From: Polydactylus sextarius
Taxonomy: Eukaryota; Chordata; Actinopteri; Polynemidae
Direction of reading: 5' to 3'
Length of the DNA: 64,000 nt
Assembly (NCBI GenBank): GCA_016801845.1
Contig: CM028908.1
Span: 26,606,547 to 26,670,546, forward strand
In this document: positions 22,715 through 32,987 of the stretch, one piece after another
Layout of the letters: the number at the start of each line of letters is the position of its first letter
How positions within the stretch are numbered: position 1 is the first letter of the stretch
Notes under the pieces: generated by a model
Seen by the model: only the letters and a program-made list of their open reading frames with translations
Told to the model about the DNA's origin: nothing
Database searches by the model: none
Translations under genes and position numbers: made by a program

Positions 22715-23334
22715 GCTTGCAAGAGACATAAATCAAGGATGGCTCCTGAAGATGTTAGTTGTTAATCACCGTTTACCAGTTGGCTCACGCTCTTGTATTG
22801 CTCAGCTTAATTTCAGCTGTTCACATTTTAAAATATATATGTGGGTTTTTATCATTAATACAGTTGTACAGTTATGTACATTGTTATTTGTGTGCGGTGT
22901 CACGTCTCCAGTATATAACATATTAATCATTTGTCTGCTTGTCTTTCTGACTTTATTTATTATTTTTACTTTTCTTCAGACTGAAGACAGATATTAAATG
23001 ATGTAAATACAAACTCACAAACTTGTGGCTTTACTTGCTTCTGTTCTGCTATTTAGATACAATAAAAACAGTAAATGTTACAATGTTTAGATGCAGTAAA
23101 GTTGTTTTTTTCTCAGTAACAGAAACAGAAGCGATGACTGTGTTTGTCTTGTGTGATATTTACACACAGACTAGTGTTGGTAACGTCTCCTACATGAAGA
23201 CCAGTAGAAACACGACGGTTTATAAGCTTTTATTTTTATTTTTTCTTTAAAAAAGTTGATTAATTCGGTGTGTCGCAGCTAAAATGTGCTTGCACCACGT
23301 GACCGGAAGTAGGAGACGTGGTTTATTTTGAGAC

Positions 23335-23353
23335 GATACTTCCTGTATTTCTG
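23335..23353 (+). promoter_or_regulatory. Conserved ETS-like block upstream of gene 3
   Basis: GATACTTCCTGTATTTCTG contains an ETS core (GGAA on the other strand). A near copy, AATACTTCCTGTGTTTCTGT, is at 50421-50440 upstream of gene 5. A second ETS-like CCGGAAGT lies at 23303. Role inferred from conservation. Confidence 0.4.
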
Positions 23354-23374
23354 GGTGTTTACCGTAGTTAGGTT

Positions 23375-23460
23375 AAAATATATAGATATATATATATATA
23401 TATAGATATATTATTTATAATATATCTATATCTATATATAGATATATATATTAAATCTAG
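23375..23460. repeat. AT-rich palindromic repeat
   Basis: Runs of TATAGATA and TATCTATA form an imperfect palindrome that could extrude as a hairpin, about 110-190 bases before the gene 3 ATG. Confidence 0.7.
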
Positions 23461-23567
23461 ACTGTTTATTAATAAGGCTACTACAACTTTAAAGAGGTTT
23501 AACTGAGGTTTTATTTTTGGATTTTAACCGTAAACAACAAAAACATCGTCGGCGCGTTTGAGTTACG

Positions 23568-23634
23568 ATGAGTCCAAATCTTCTGTGTTTCTTTCTTTTG
23601 GTTTGGATTGAAATAACAACAGGACATGGACTCG
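23568..23634 (+). CDS. Gene 3 leader exon
   Basis: MSPNLLCFFLLVWIEITTGH then GL, with a phase 1 donor GTGAGT. Hydrophobic core LLCFFLLVW; cleavage likely near ITTG. The intron that follows is nearly identical to that after the gene 4 leader. Confidence 0.82.
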
Positions 23635-24352
23635 GTGAGTTGTTTAATGATTTGACAGTTTGTTGGTTCACACAGCGGCTGGTGTTGGTGTTTTATAGCG
23701 TTAGCTGTGTTAGCATTAGCATTAGCGGTGTTAGCCGTCACTAGTGTTTATTTGACATCAGTATTAAGTAGTAAAGTCGCTTCCCAGTGTAAAGAAATTG
23801 TTGTAACTCTCTGTTTTCACTATATTTATCATCTTTACTCGGGACTAATACGTGATTGTGTCATTAAAGTCAACGTATAAACGGAGCAGGTTGTAGGCCT
23901 CATCCAGGCGTCAGCATCCGCTCACTGTTTAAACTTAAAACTAAACGTTTTCCTCTGAATTGATGGTCTTTTTTTCTATTTCTGACTGATTGATTTATGT
24001 GTGTGTGTGAGAGTATACCACTATAATTAGGCTAATTGTTGTTGTACAGTATACACATTTTTGTTTTGTTTCGTTTTGGGTTTTTTTTTTTGTTTGTTTT
24101 GTTTTTTTGTTAGAAAAGACACTGTTTCATTGTTATTAGTGATGGCTGGATCAATCCAAATATCGGTAATATCGATGCCAACGTTAGTGTTGATGTTTAA
24201 TCGATAGTTTAGTTTTAGTTTCTCTCCGACATTTACTGCTGTGGTTTCGTCTAAGATGCGACATGTCAGTGTCTGACTACAAATACTGCTGCTGCTTTTA
24301 TAGTGTAGAGCACGAACTTTACTCCTCCTCTTGGGTTTGGATGAAGTCACGT

Positions 24353-24405
<53 letters not shown>

Positions 24406-27400
24406 CCCAGAGGCAGAAGCAGCAGTATGACATGGAGGAACAGCAGCAGTGTGTATTTTCAGGCCAAAAATGAGACGATTTGCACAATTTGTAAAAAGTC
24501 AATCAAATACATTGATAACAACTAGTTTATACAAACACATGAAAACAGAAAAATCCTTCTCACACACACACACACACACACACACACTCTCCTGGGTTAA
24601 GCTAATTAATGATCTAAAAACACTTAAAAGTCATGTAAATTCACCACTTGGTGTCAGATCAATACCAAATGTTACAGCATCGTACACGACTATGCTCAAC
24701 TGTATCATGTTAAACTGACTAGTCAGCTCCAAGTGTTTCAGTCAGCTGACAGAAATACCTGATGTAACACTGTCAACTGATGTTTCAGAGTCATTGAAGT
24801 GACATGTCAGTGTTACCTGATGTGTTGTTGAACCTGATTCTTCTCTATTTAAACATAAAGATTAAATGTGTTTCTTCTTTCAGGTCCAGTCAGAGTGGTT
24901 GTACCAGACGGAGATGACGTCATCTTACCCTGCTCTCTGAACACCAGAGTGGATCTTGAAGAAAAGTTCTTTGACTGGGTGAAAAGTCGTCACACTGATC
25001 ATACTGAGGTCTTCATGTACCACAATGGAAGTCATTACAATAAAGGACGTCCAGGTCAGGATCCACGGTTCAGAGGACGAGTCTCGTTCTTTCCAGAAGA
25101 ACTGAGGAACAGCAACGCCTCCATAAAGATCCACAAGACAAAGATACAGGACAGTGGAATCTACAGCTGCATTTTCCCACAATTTAATGAACAAGAATTC
25201 AAGATTGAGCTCGTTGTTGGTGAGAACTTTGATAAAACACTGAATTTATTTTTCTGCCGTCGTCTGAGTTCATGTCTGACTCCAGCTGCTGTTTCTTGTC
25301 CATTCAGTCTGATTTAACCACTGACAATGAGCAACAGGTTGAAAGTAGAACCATCACATCAGTAATTTAATATCAACAAGCTTCACTGTTCTTCACTTCA
25401 TAGTCACTTTGGATAAAAGTATCTGACAGATGCTTAAGTAATTGATCACAACTGAAACTACAAGATCATTCAGATCAGTGACATCATCACCACCTGATCT
25501 GAACTGAAAGATACTTTTCTATTAATTAGAAGAATAAAAAGTTTAATGTGCAGTATTTTCAGGGACATTATGACTGTGACTTGACTGATTGAATCTCAGT
25601 AATTTCTTCAACCATCAACTCTCATTTACATTTTTATTTCTAGTGTTGTAATTAATATAATCTGTCTCATATAATCTCTGGTTTACAGTTGCAGCTCCAA
25701 GACCATATGTTACAAATCTTGGTGAAACAAAGGACGGACAACTGCTTCAGTGTGTCGTTCGAGGAGCTTTTCCACAACCAGATGTTCAGTGGAGGGACAC
25801 CAATGGAAACACTCTGACTGCTGAGGAGCCACAGGTCACAACAGATGGAAAACGATACGATGTTATCGTCAATGTTACTGTGACCAGGACGGACAAATAT
25901 CGATGCGTATCTACACAGAAGGAAATCAACTATGAAACTAAATCTGTGATCTATGTGTTTATGAACGGTCAGTGATGTTTTAATCTTATTTTATTTATTT
26001 GTGAGTTCATAGTTTTCCTAAATGTTCAGTGTTTTCAGAGTGAACACAGTGAATTTTCTCTTAGTGAAGAAAATATTCACACTGAGTCTCTTTGACTTTG
26101 TTCAGACTGAAGACAAATCAGATGAGTTTCTCAGATCAGATGTTTAGGACAGACTGTCCACACTGTCTGCACACACATCACCAACCATCTGCACAGGTTG
26201 CTGTAGTAACCACGTAGGTGTCAGTATCTACGTAGCCACGTCTCTCTCTCTCTCAACTAACCTGCCTCTAATCTTTTCTTTGATGGTTTTGCACAGACTT
26301 GATTATAGAAAATACTGATAAAGTTTGTTCAGTATCTGTTCAATACAGAACACGTCTTTTATCTTTTAGCGTTAGGGTAGAAGATCCCGGAAAAACAGTT
26401 TAATCAACCTACATTTTTGATAGTACACAATTCAAAAGTCCAAACCCCTTTCGTCAGACTTCTCCCCGAAGCCACACCTCCAGAGTACGGTAGTACGGAC
26501 CAATGGCAGTTGGGTTTGATAAACATATCAGCATCCAGTCATTTCGAACGAGTCACTTAAAATGATTGGATCGTGTTTTTTCACTCCTGTCTGTTCCACA
26601 GGCGACTTAAGGCCCGTTCATGTTTCCTTTACATACGTAAGTAGGTACGTGTGAATTTCATGTTGCCATAGTTGTTAACAACACATCCAGTAGAGGGCAG
26701 AGCTGAGCACAGGTTTCCAAACTCTGACGTAAGTTTCAAACAATAACAAACATGGCGACAGTGAAGATCACAGCACAGTTTGTAAAAAAAAAAAAAAATA
26801 GAGCAGCGCTGTAGACGACAGTGGTTTGTGCAGTCGTTAAATAAATCACAGCATGTAGACGGAGATTTCTTCTTCTTTGTTCCTGTCGCTGGTCACACGT
26901 GAGCTACACTGTTCAACACTGCCCCGATGGTTTCTGGTGGTGTTACTCTGTTTGCTGCTACTGCTACAGATCATTAAACTCCCTGAAAACAGACCAAATT
27001 ACGGACGTAATAACGGATGAAAGGCTCTGTCCGTCTTAAAACGGCCTTAAGATGTTTTATTTTTGTGTTGGAGCACTTAATTAATTGGTTGCCATTGGGA
27101 TGTGAAGGGGATTTTAAGCAGTATATGACAGAAATACCAATATGTGTAATGTAACACTCTGTTTGCTGCTTGTAAACTGATGTTTCAGAGTCATTGAAGT
27201 GACATGTCAGTGTTACCCGATGTGTTGTTGAACCTGATTCTTCTCTATTTAAACATAAAGATTAAATGTGTTTCTTCTTTCAGGTCCAGTCAGAGTGGTT
27301 GTACCAGACGGGGATGACGTCATCTTACCCTGCTCTCTGAACACCACAGAGAATCTTAACGTAACCTTTGACTGGAAGAAAGATGATCACACTGAGGTCT

Positions 27401-30400
27401 TTATATATGAGGCCGGCAGGATTTACAGTAACGGAAGCACAGGTCAGGATCCACGGTTCAGAGGACGAGTCTCGTTCTTTCCAGAAGAACTGAGGAACAG
27501 CAACGCCTCCATAAAGATCCACAAGACAAAGATACAGGACAGTGGAATCTACAGCTGCATTTTTCCACAATTTAATCACCAGGAATTCAAGATTGAGCTC
27601 GTTGTTGGTGAGAACTTTGATAAAACACTGAATTTATTTTTCTGCCGTCGTCTGAGTTCATGTCTGACTCCAGCTGCTGTTTCTTGTCCATTCAGTCTGA
27701 TTTAACCACTGACAATGAGCAACAGGTTGAAAGTAGAACCATCACATCAGTAATTTAATATCAATTATTGCCACAAACAGTGATCATGGGCCCAAGCACC
27801 TGCGGTTCTACGGGTGGCGTGAACCACAGTGAACACATTTGTGCGAACCCGACGTAACTCATCGGGTGCCGTCGGGCCCAGGTCAGGTATCTATGCTTTA
27901 ATCCAAACACAAAGAAACGCAAATATCTCACTTCCTGTTGGGCACGGCGAGGGTCATGCAACACGGAAGTTGTTTATCTTCATGAGCCCAACACACATAC
28001 CTGAAACACCGTGCCAACCACTAGCATATGTTACATAAGAGGGCGCTGTGGAGCCCCTGGGCCACACCCAGACCCGAGACTCTGTTCCAGAGAGGTTTGC
28101 AGCAGTTCCTATATTTGTGCAAATTTTCATGAGTTTTTGTGCATGGGAATGACCTGAAAAGAGCCACAATCCATGAGGAAAATTATAATAATGATATTAA
28201 TGATATTAATGTTCTTCACTTCATAGTCACTTTGGATAAAAGTATGTGTCAGATGACTGAATGTTACTGTAACAATCACTGTGCTTTATTAGTTTTCATT
28301 TCTGTCTTTCAGTAAAGGTCATGAGAGACAGATCAGGAGAGATCGAAGGTGAGGATGATGTCACTGTTACTGCTCATTTGTAGCCATAATGTCCCTGATA
28401 ACATTTGATTGGACAAAATTAAAGTAATTGATCACAACCGAAACTACAAGATCATTCATATAAAAGTTTAATGTGCAGCTTTTTCAGGGACATTATGACT
28501 GTGACTTGACTGATTGAATCTCAGTAATTTCTTTAACCATCAACTCTCATTTACATTTTTATTTCTAGTGTTGTAATTGTCTCATATAATCTGTTGTTCA
28601 CAGGTGCAGCTCCAAAGCTCTATGTCACACAGCTTGATCACACCAATGACTGGTCACTGCTTCAGTGTGAAGTTCAAGGAGCTTCACCACAACCAGATGT
28701 TCAGTGGCAGGACAGTGATGGAAACACTCTGACTGCTGAGGAGCCACAGGTCACAACAGATGGAGAACGATACGATGTTATCGTCAATGTTAAAGTGACC
28801 AGGACGGACAAATATTGCTGTGTATGTACACAGAAGGAATATGACCATCAGACTCAGGCTGCAACCTACGTGTATATTCATGGTCAGTGATGTTTTAATC
28901 TTATTTTATTTATTTGTTTATTTATTTATTTGTCATCACCAACCATCTGCACAGGTTGCTGTAGTAACCACGTAGGTGTCAGTATCTACGTAGCCACGTC
29001 TCTCTGGATGTGATGATGTTATTGTGTGTTACGTTGTCAGTGACTCTAAAGACAGTTTGAAATGTGGTTTGAGCAGCCAGAGCGTCCAGACTGAGACACA
29101 TCTGTAGAGATCAGACTGGAATCACATTTCAAACCAACTCCACATGTGGTTTGGACCTGATTTACAAAAAATCACATTTCATGGGTTTTTTCTGTGCAGA
29201 CTTTATAAACTCAATGTGGATGTGACACAAACACATTTGATCTTGAAGTTGAATATGGACACACTAGTCGTTCTCTCTGTGCAGGTTATAACCAGTGTGT
29301 TGAACATAACACAGTACGTACACTTACACTCTGATTGTTTTCTGTCTTCAGAGAATTTCCGTGAATCCACCAAAACTACCTGGTGGTTGTTTGTTGGTGG
29401 ATTGTTTTCTGGACTTCTTCTTGCTGCTCTGTGTTTCTTGTTCATCGGTATCTGCACAAACAGAAAAAAAGGTAAGTTTAAATCCTTGATTGTATGAACA
29501 TATTCATGATGTGTCACATCAACATAACAGATAATTAAATGTGTTTCATATCCAGAGTCTCAGCATCTTTTATCTTCTGAGACAGAAACTGTTGTTGGTT
29601 TTTACATCCAGTGCAGATGAACTGAGAACACACTCTGTGTATGAGGCCTCTGGTTTTAAGACTCAAACCAACAAGTGACGCTTCAGTGTTTTTATCTCCA
29701 AACCTGCTTTTATAAAAACAAAGTGGCTGAGAAACAGTCAGACATGTTTTCACCTCCACATGGAAGTTAAAGTAACACTCACTGGAACTGGTGGATTAAG
29801 TGAATATTCAACAGAGAAAATGAAAACACCTGACATCAACTCATTTATCAATATACATGACATTTTGTTGAAATTTAACTGAACAAAAGGTTTAAAAGAT
29901 GATGGAGAAATCAACTTGTGTTTGTGTCGACCTCCAAACTTCTTTGTGTATAAATAAGAGTTTATTTTATGTAACATGAACTTTTGTTTTCTTTTCTTCA
30001 GGTCCTGGTGTGAAGATGAGATCTGATCCCAGACCTGCAGATGCTGAACCAAATGAGAGAAACCAGTTCATCTCACCTCCAGAAGGTCTGTGGTTGGATC
30101 TCAGTCCTGATTTCCTCCTGTAGAAGTTTACAAGTTACTGAAGCTGTGAAACTGCCTGTGATGTGATATCATCCTCTGTTTGATCGTGTGTGTGATGTGT
30201 GAATGAGACTCGTTGTGTAAAACACTTTGAGTCCACATGAAAACTAGAAAAGTCTTTTTTAAATGTAGTCCAGTCATTTAGTGTGTGACACTTACAATGG
30301 TCAGTGGTTGTAATTATTGACTTTGTTGTTTGTAATTTATACTTTTCTTTTCTTTTCTTCAGCTGTTGATGTGAAGATAAATGGATCTGATCACAGACCT

Positions 30401-30448
30401 TCAGGAAATGAATCAAACGGTATCAATGAAAATAGTTTCCACCTCTGA
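23568..30448 (+). CDS. Gene 3: V-C-V-C-TM butyrophilin/B7-like membrane protein
   Basis: Predicted exons: 23568-23634 (leader), 24884-25219 (V), 25689-25967 (C), 27284-27607 (V), 28313-28348 (linker), 28604-28882 (C), 29352-29471 (TM), 30002-30085 (tail), 30363-30448 (tail, TGA). All are phase 1 and sum to a 536-residue type I protein: leader 1-22, V1 23-134, C1 135-227, V2 228-335, linker 336-347, C2 348-440, TM exon 441-480, tail 481-536. No leader, TM or stop-bearing exon separates the two V-C pairs, so one gene with a tandem ectodomain is the simplest reading; alternative splicing could give V-C forms. The second C domain has extra cysteines. The tail lacks tyrosine. Likely role is immune recognition or co-signalling at the cell surface, from family resemblance only. 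Confidence 0.66.
24356..24403. repeat. (CA)n microsatellite
   Basis: About 24 CA units in gene 3 intron 1; a shorter one lies at 24560-24587. Confidence 0.95.
24884..25219 (+). CDS. Gene 3 first V-set exon
   Basis: A 336 bp phase 1-1 exon, acceptor TCTTTCAG, donor GTGAGA. Starts GPVRVVVPDGDDVILPCSLN. Trp in FFDWVKS, GRVSFFPEEL, NASIKIHKTK, DSGIYSCIF, ending IELVVG. Full canonical V-set. Sequons at NGS and NAS. Confidence 0.92.
25689..25967 (+). CDS. Gene 3 first C-type Ig exon
   Basis: A 279 bp phase 1-1 exon with no in-frame ATG near its start. Begins V-A-A-P-R-P and contains LLQCVVRGAFPQPDVQWRDT, then YRCVSTQKE, ending VFMNG before donor GTCAGT. The most diverged member of the subfamily-2 C exons in this window. 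Confidence 0.85.
25968..27283 (+). other. Gene 3 intron between C1 and V2
   Basis: Starts with the usual post-C intron (to about 26240), then a TC run and about 1 kb not found in the paralogues, then the usual pre-V intron from about 27180. No TM exon is present, which supports a V-C-V-C reading. Confidence 0.6.
26607..27050. mobile_element. Small TIR element flanked by TTAA or TAA
   Basis: Left end TTAAGGCCCGTT and right end AACGGCCTTAA are imperfect inverted repeats about 440 bp apart. The size and TTAA/TAA edges fit a MITE of piggyBac or Harbinger type; the class is not decided. No coding content. Confidence 0.45.
27284..27607 (+). CDS. Gene 3 second V-set exon
   Basis: A 324 bp phase 1-1 exon. 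Same framework as 24884, but the first half differs: SLNTTENLNVTFDWKKDDHT and EVFIYEAGRIYSNGST, four residues shorter. The second half (from GQDPRFRGRV) is almost unchanged. Canonical Cys and Trp are present. Confidence 0.92.
27766..28216. mobile_element. Insertion in a gene 3 intron, class unknown
   Basis: The paralogous intron after the gene 5 V exon (about 55998-56030) runs straight from TTTAATATCAA to GTTCTTCAC. Here about 450 bp intervene, GC-richer than the flanks, starting ATGGGCCCAAGCACCTGCGG and ending with ATTAAT repeats. No open frame is convincing. Confidence 0.5.
28313..28348 (+). CDS. Gene 3 linker mini-exon (36 bp)
   Basis: Acceptor CTTTCAG, donor GTGAGG, phase 1: V-K-V-M-R-D-R-S-G-E-I-E. 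An identical exon is at 56117-56152 in gene 5. It is absent after the V exons at 24884 and 38286. Confidence 0.75.
28604..28882 (+). CDS. Gene 3 second C-type Ig exon
   Basis: A 279 bp phase 1-1 exon. GAAPKLYVTQLDHTNDWSLL then QCEV and QPDVQWQDSDG. The F strand reads KYCCVCTQKE, giving two cysteines beyond the canonical one. Donor GTCAGT. Confidence 0.9.
29352..29471 (+). CDS. Gene 3 transmembrane exon
   Basis: A 120 bp phase 1-1 exon, donor GTAAGT. Stalk ENFRESTKTT; span WWLFVGGLFSGLLLAALCFL followed by FIGI; then CTNRKK. No charged residue in the span. Confidence 0.88.
30002..30085 (+). CDS. Gene 3 first tail exon
   Basis: GPGVKMRSDPRPADAEPNER then NQFISPPE and a phase 1 donor AAG|GTCTGT. 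If the donor is not used the frame continues GLWLDLSPDFLL to TAG at 30121, an alternative ending conserved in genes 4 and 5. Confidence 0.75.
30363..30448 (+). CDS. Gene 3 second tail exon and stop
   Basis: Acceptor TTCTTCAG; AVDVKINGSDHRPSGNESNG then INENSFHL and TGA (30446-30448). The TAA used in genes 4 and 5 (ATCATTTAA) is changed to ATCAATGAA here, so the tail runs eight residues further, into the target duplication of the MITE that follows. Confidence 0.68.
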
Positions 30449-30452
30449 CCAC

Positions 30453-30775
30453 TAGGAATGTCCGATATTGACTTTTTGTCGATATCGATATCAACCGATA
30501 CGATATATGCAGGCGTTTTCTCCAAAACAGGAACACGGCACACTGTTGTTGTTGTTTTGCCTCCAGTCTCGGTTTGATGAGGTCATCAATTACGCGCCGG
30601 TAAACGTCTCAGAACCCACAAACATTTATTACAGCACTTTTGGTGAAATCCAGGCATTACGTTATCGTGTTTTTATTATCAGAGGAAAAACCGATAACGA
30701 TCCTTACAGATATTACATAATTATGCTAATATCGAATCGAAAGTACCGGTCGGCCGATATTATCGGACATCCCTA
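30453..30775. mobile_element. hAT-like MITE just after gene 3
   Basis: Ends TAGGAATGTCCGATA and TATCGGACATCCCTA are inverted repeats. Flanking octamers CTGACCAC (30445-30452) and CCGACCAC (30776-30783) are an 8 bp target duplication with one change. The empty site CTGACCACATAAC is seen in gene 5 near 58423. The inside has many GATATCGATA words and no real gene. Confidence 0.75.
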
Positions 30776-30783
30776 CCGACCAC

Positions 30784-32084
30784 ATAACTGTTCAGCTTTG
30801 AATGGTTCCTGTGTTTGTCTCCTCAGATCTAAATGTGCAATAATTTCACTTCTTTTTCAAATCTTTACTTATTAATCTTTATTAGATCATTGTTTCAGAG
30901 CAGCGTTGAATCAGGAACAAACCTGAGACGTGAAACCAAAGTGTCCTTGAGCAAAACACTGAACCTCAAACTTCCATCAGTGTTGTACAGTTTTTATCTT
31001 AAATAAAACAATAGATGATCATAGATAAAGTGTCTAACACCATCAGGTTTATATCAATATATAATAAACAAACACCAAAGCTGCAGAGTTCAACAGAAAC
31101 TGAACAGATGAAGATGAAGTCAAACATCATCATTTAATATTTGGAGAAAAGAAGATACTTTTGGAGATAAAATATCTATAAAAATTTAAAAGTGAACATC
31201 TTCTCATCATACTCAGGTAAATATCAGAGATGTTGATTTCAGGTTTAGATTAACATGAACCACATGAGGCCTTAAAACATCAGACAACTGAGGAAATGAA
31301 GAAATAATGTTGATGTTTAGTTTTGATGTCATCTGATCTACTGAAATCAACATTATTAAAACTTCTGCCCTTAAATGTGTGAATGAAACCACAACTCTGA
31401 AGTGATTGAAATACAGAGAGAAGACAATTAGACTGTTTTTATATATTTGTAGCCATTTATTTTCCTTGTAAACTTAATATTACTCTTCATCATGTTACAG
31501 TGTGTATTTGATCTGCTGAGTCTGATTTTTCATTTGGTATTTTCACATGTAGTACACCTGGTGTAGTACACATAGTGTGACTCAGTGACTTGCTCACGTG
31601 CCTTGAACCATAGATACACTTTTCCATTGATAAATGAAAGTGAAAGACTTAAAAACGTAACATCACAGCACCTTTCGTTCTGTCTCTGCCTACTTGCTAC
31701 AATATCTGCAGCTGAGCCAGTTAAGACTTGAAGTCTTTCAAATGTGCAAAATAAAGACGCAAAATTAGTGAGCGATCTGTGTCAGGTTTGGTAAATCTCA
31801 CTGCGTGTGCTATCTTCATCTATTTACATCTACTCCTCCCAATATTTTGAACGTTCTGGCAGACACGCCCATATCTGCATATTCATTCAGGCAAACACAC
31901 TAAATGGATTATGCTGTTATTTTACTCGTTTAGGGACGTAATCCTCATTGTGTCTGGTTAGTAGATCAGCTTCAACACGTGTTTGCACGTGCAATGAAGT
32001 TTGCACTTATTTTTGCACACGCAAACCCTTAGTAAGCAGGGCCATAGTGTAGTACACCACACAGTCAAGATGACGACTGTTGAG

Positions 32085-32146
<62 letters not shown>

Positions 32147-32987
32147 ATAATTATAATCTGAGACAGTTGATGTAAACACACTGTCATAAATTACTGTCAC
32201 TTTCTTTTATGCTGTTACATTTTTGAACATAGTGACTTTGTTTATGTTGTTTTTCATGATAAAGGTTGATATTGTATGTATAATGAAGAGAATCTTTGTT
32301 GTTTTTGTTGTTTTTGTCTTCGTCCCCGTTGATATTTTAAAGCACTTTGCTTTGAAATGAAAAGTAAATGAATGCAACTTATTACTAACGTTTGAGAATA
32401 TGATTATAAAGCTTTTATTCACACAAATGTTTGAATAAAATAAAGCTTCTTGTTTCTCTGTGTAACTGTCCTGGGTGTTTTTTTTTCTTACATGATACCG
32501 ATACCAACAGTCGAGTTAGAGTCAGTGAAAGAAAAGAGTAAACAACCATATGAACGAGGTCTTGCAGAATGTAATCAAAGATATTTGTTGTCCACATACT
32601 ATGGTTTTCCTGAGATATCTACACATGGTTCAAAAGATCTGCAAAATGGTCACTGTGGTATTGGGATGTACAGTATACAGTCACAGTACGGAGACAACTA
32701 AGTTTGTAATTAGTTGTTAAAAAATACTTAAGAGTCGAAATGTTGTAGCCATTTAATTTGCATAAAACGTTACTTATAGTTGCTGCACATATGTCTCTTA
32801 CTGTTATATATTGTGATTAATTAATTATTAATTTCTTACATCGTTTGTTGGGTCACATGTTTTGGACACGTCACCATGAGAGAGAGAGAAACAGTCTAAT
32901 TTGATGGTTATTTTGTCATCATTTTTGGAAATTAAAGGCTTTTGTAAAGAAGAACAACAGGGTGGTTATTTTGTGTGTTCAAACGCC
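30784..32987 (+). other. Gene 3 3' UTR and flank
   Basis: Family 3' UTR with candidate AATAAA at 31002-31007. Relative to gene 4's flank, a block at about 31570-32046 is extra and is edged by repeated TGTAGTACAC. A GT microsatellite (32087-32141) follows. Homology to the gene 4 flank resumes to about 32480. A reverse-complement copy of the 3' UTR is at the right edge of the window. Confidence 0.55.
32087..32141. repeat. (GT)n microsatellite
   Basis: About 27 GT units. Confidence 0.95.

Larger units (their letters stand above)
20718..23330. other. Intergenic region between genes 2 and 3
   Basis: No gene seen. Contains an AC microsatellite (20943-20971), a retroposon-like 3' end ending in ACAATGACAATAAAGTC (about 21540-21800), a third copy of the dispersed repeat seen in the gene 1 and 2 introns (about 21930-22076, resuming near 22716), and the hAT-like element inside it. 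Confidence 0.55.

Noticed and set aside
23568..30448. Two separate genes (24884/25689 and 27284-30448)
   Set aside because: No leader for the second and no TM or stop for the first; matching phases favour one gene, though transcripts should decide.
30468..30875. Open frame of 135 codons after gene 3 (also at 42522)
   Set aside because: Lies almost entirely in the hAT-like MITE; no known domain.
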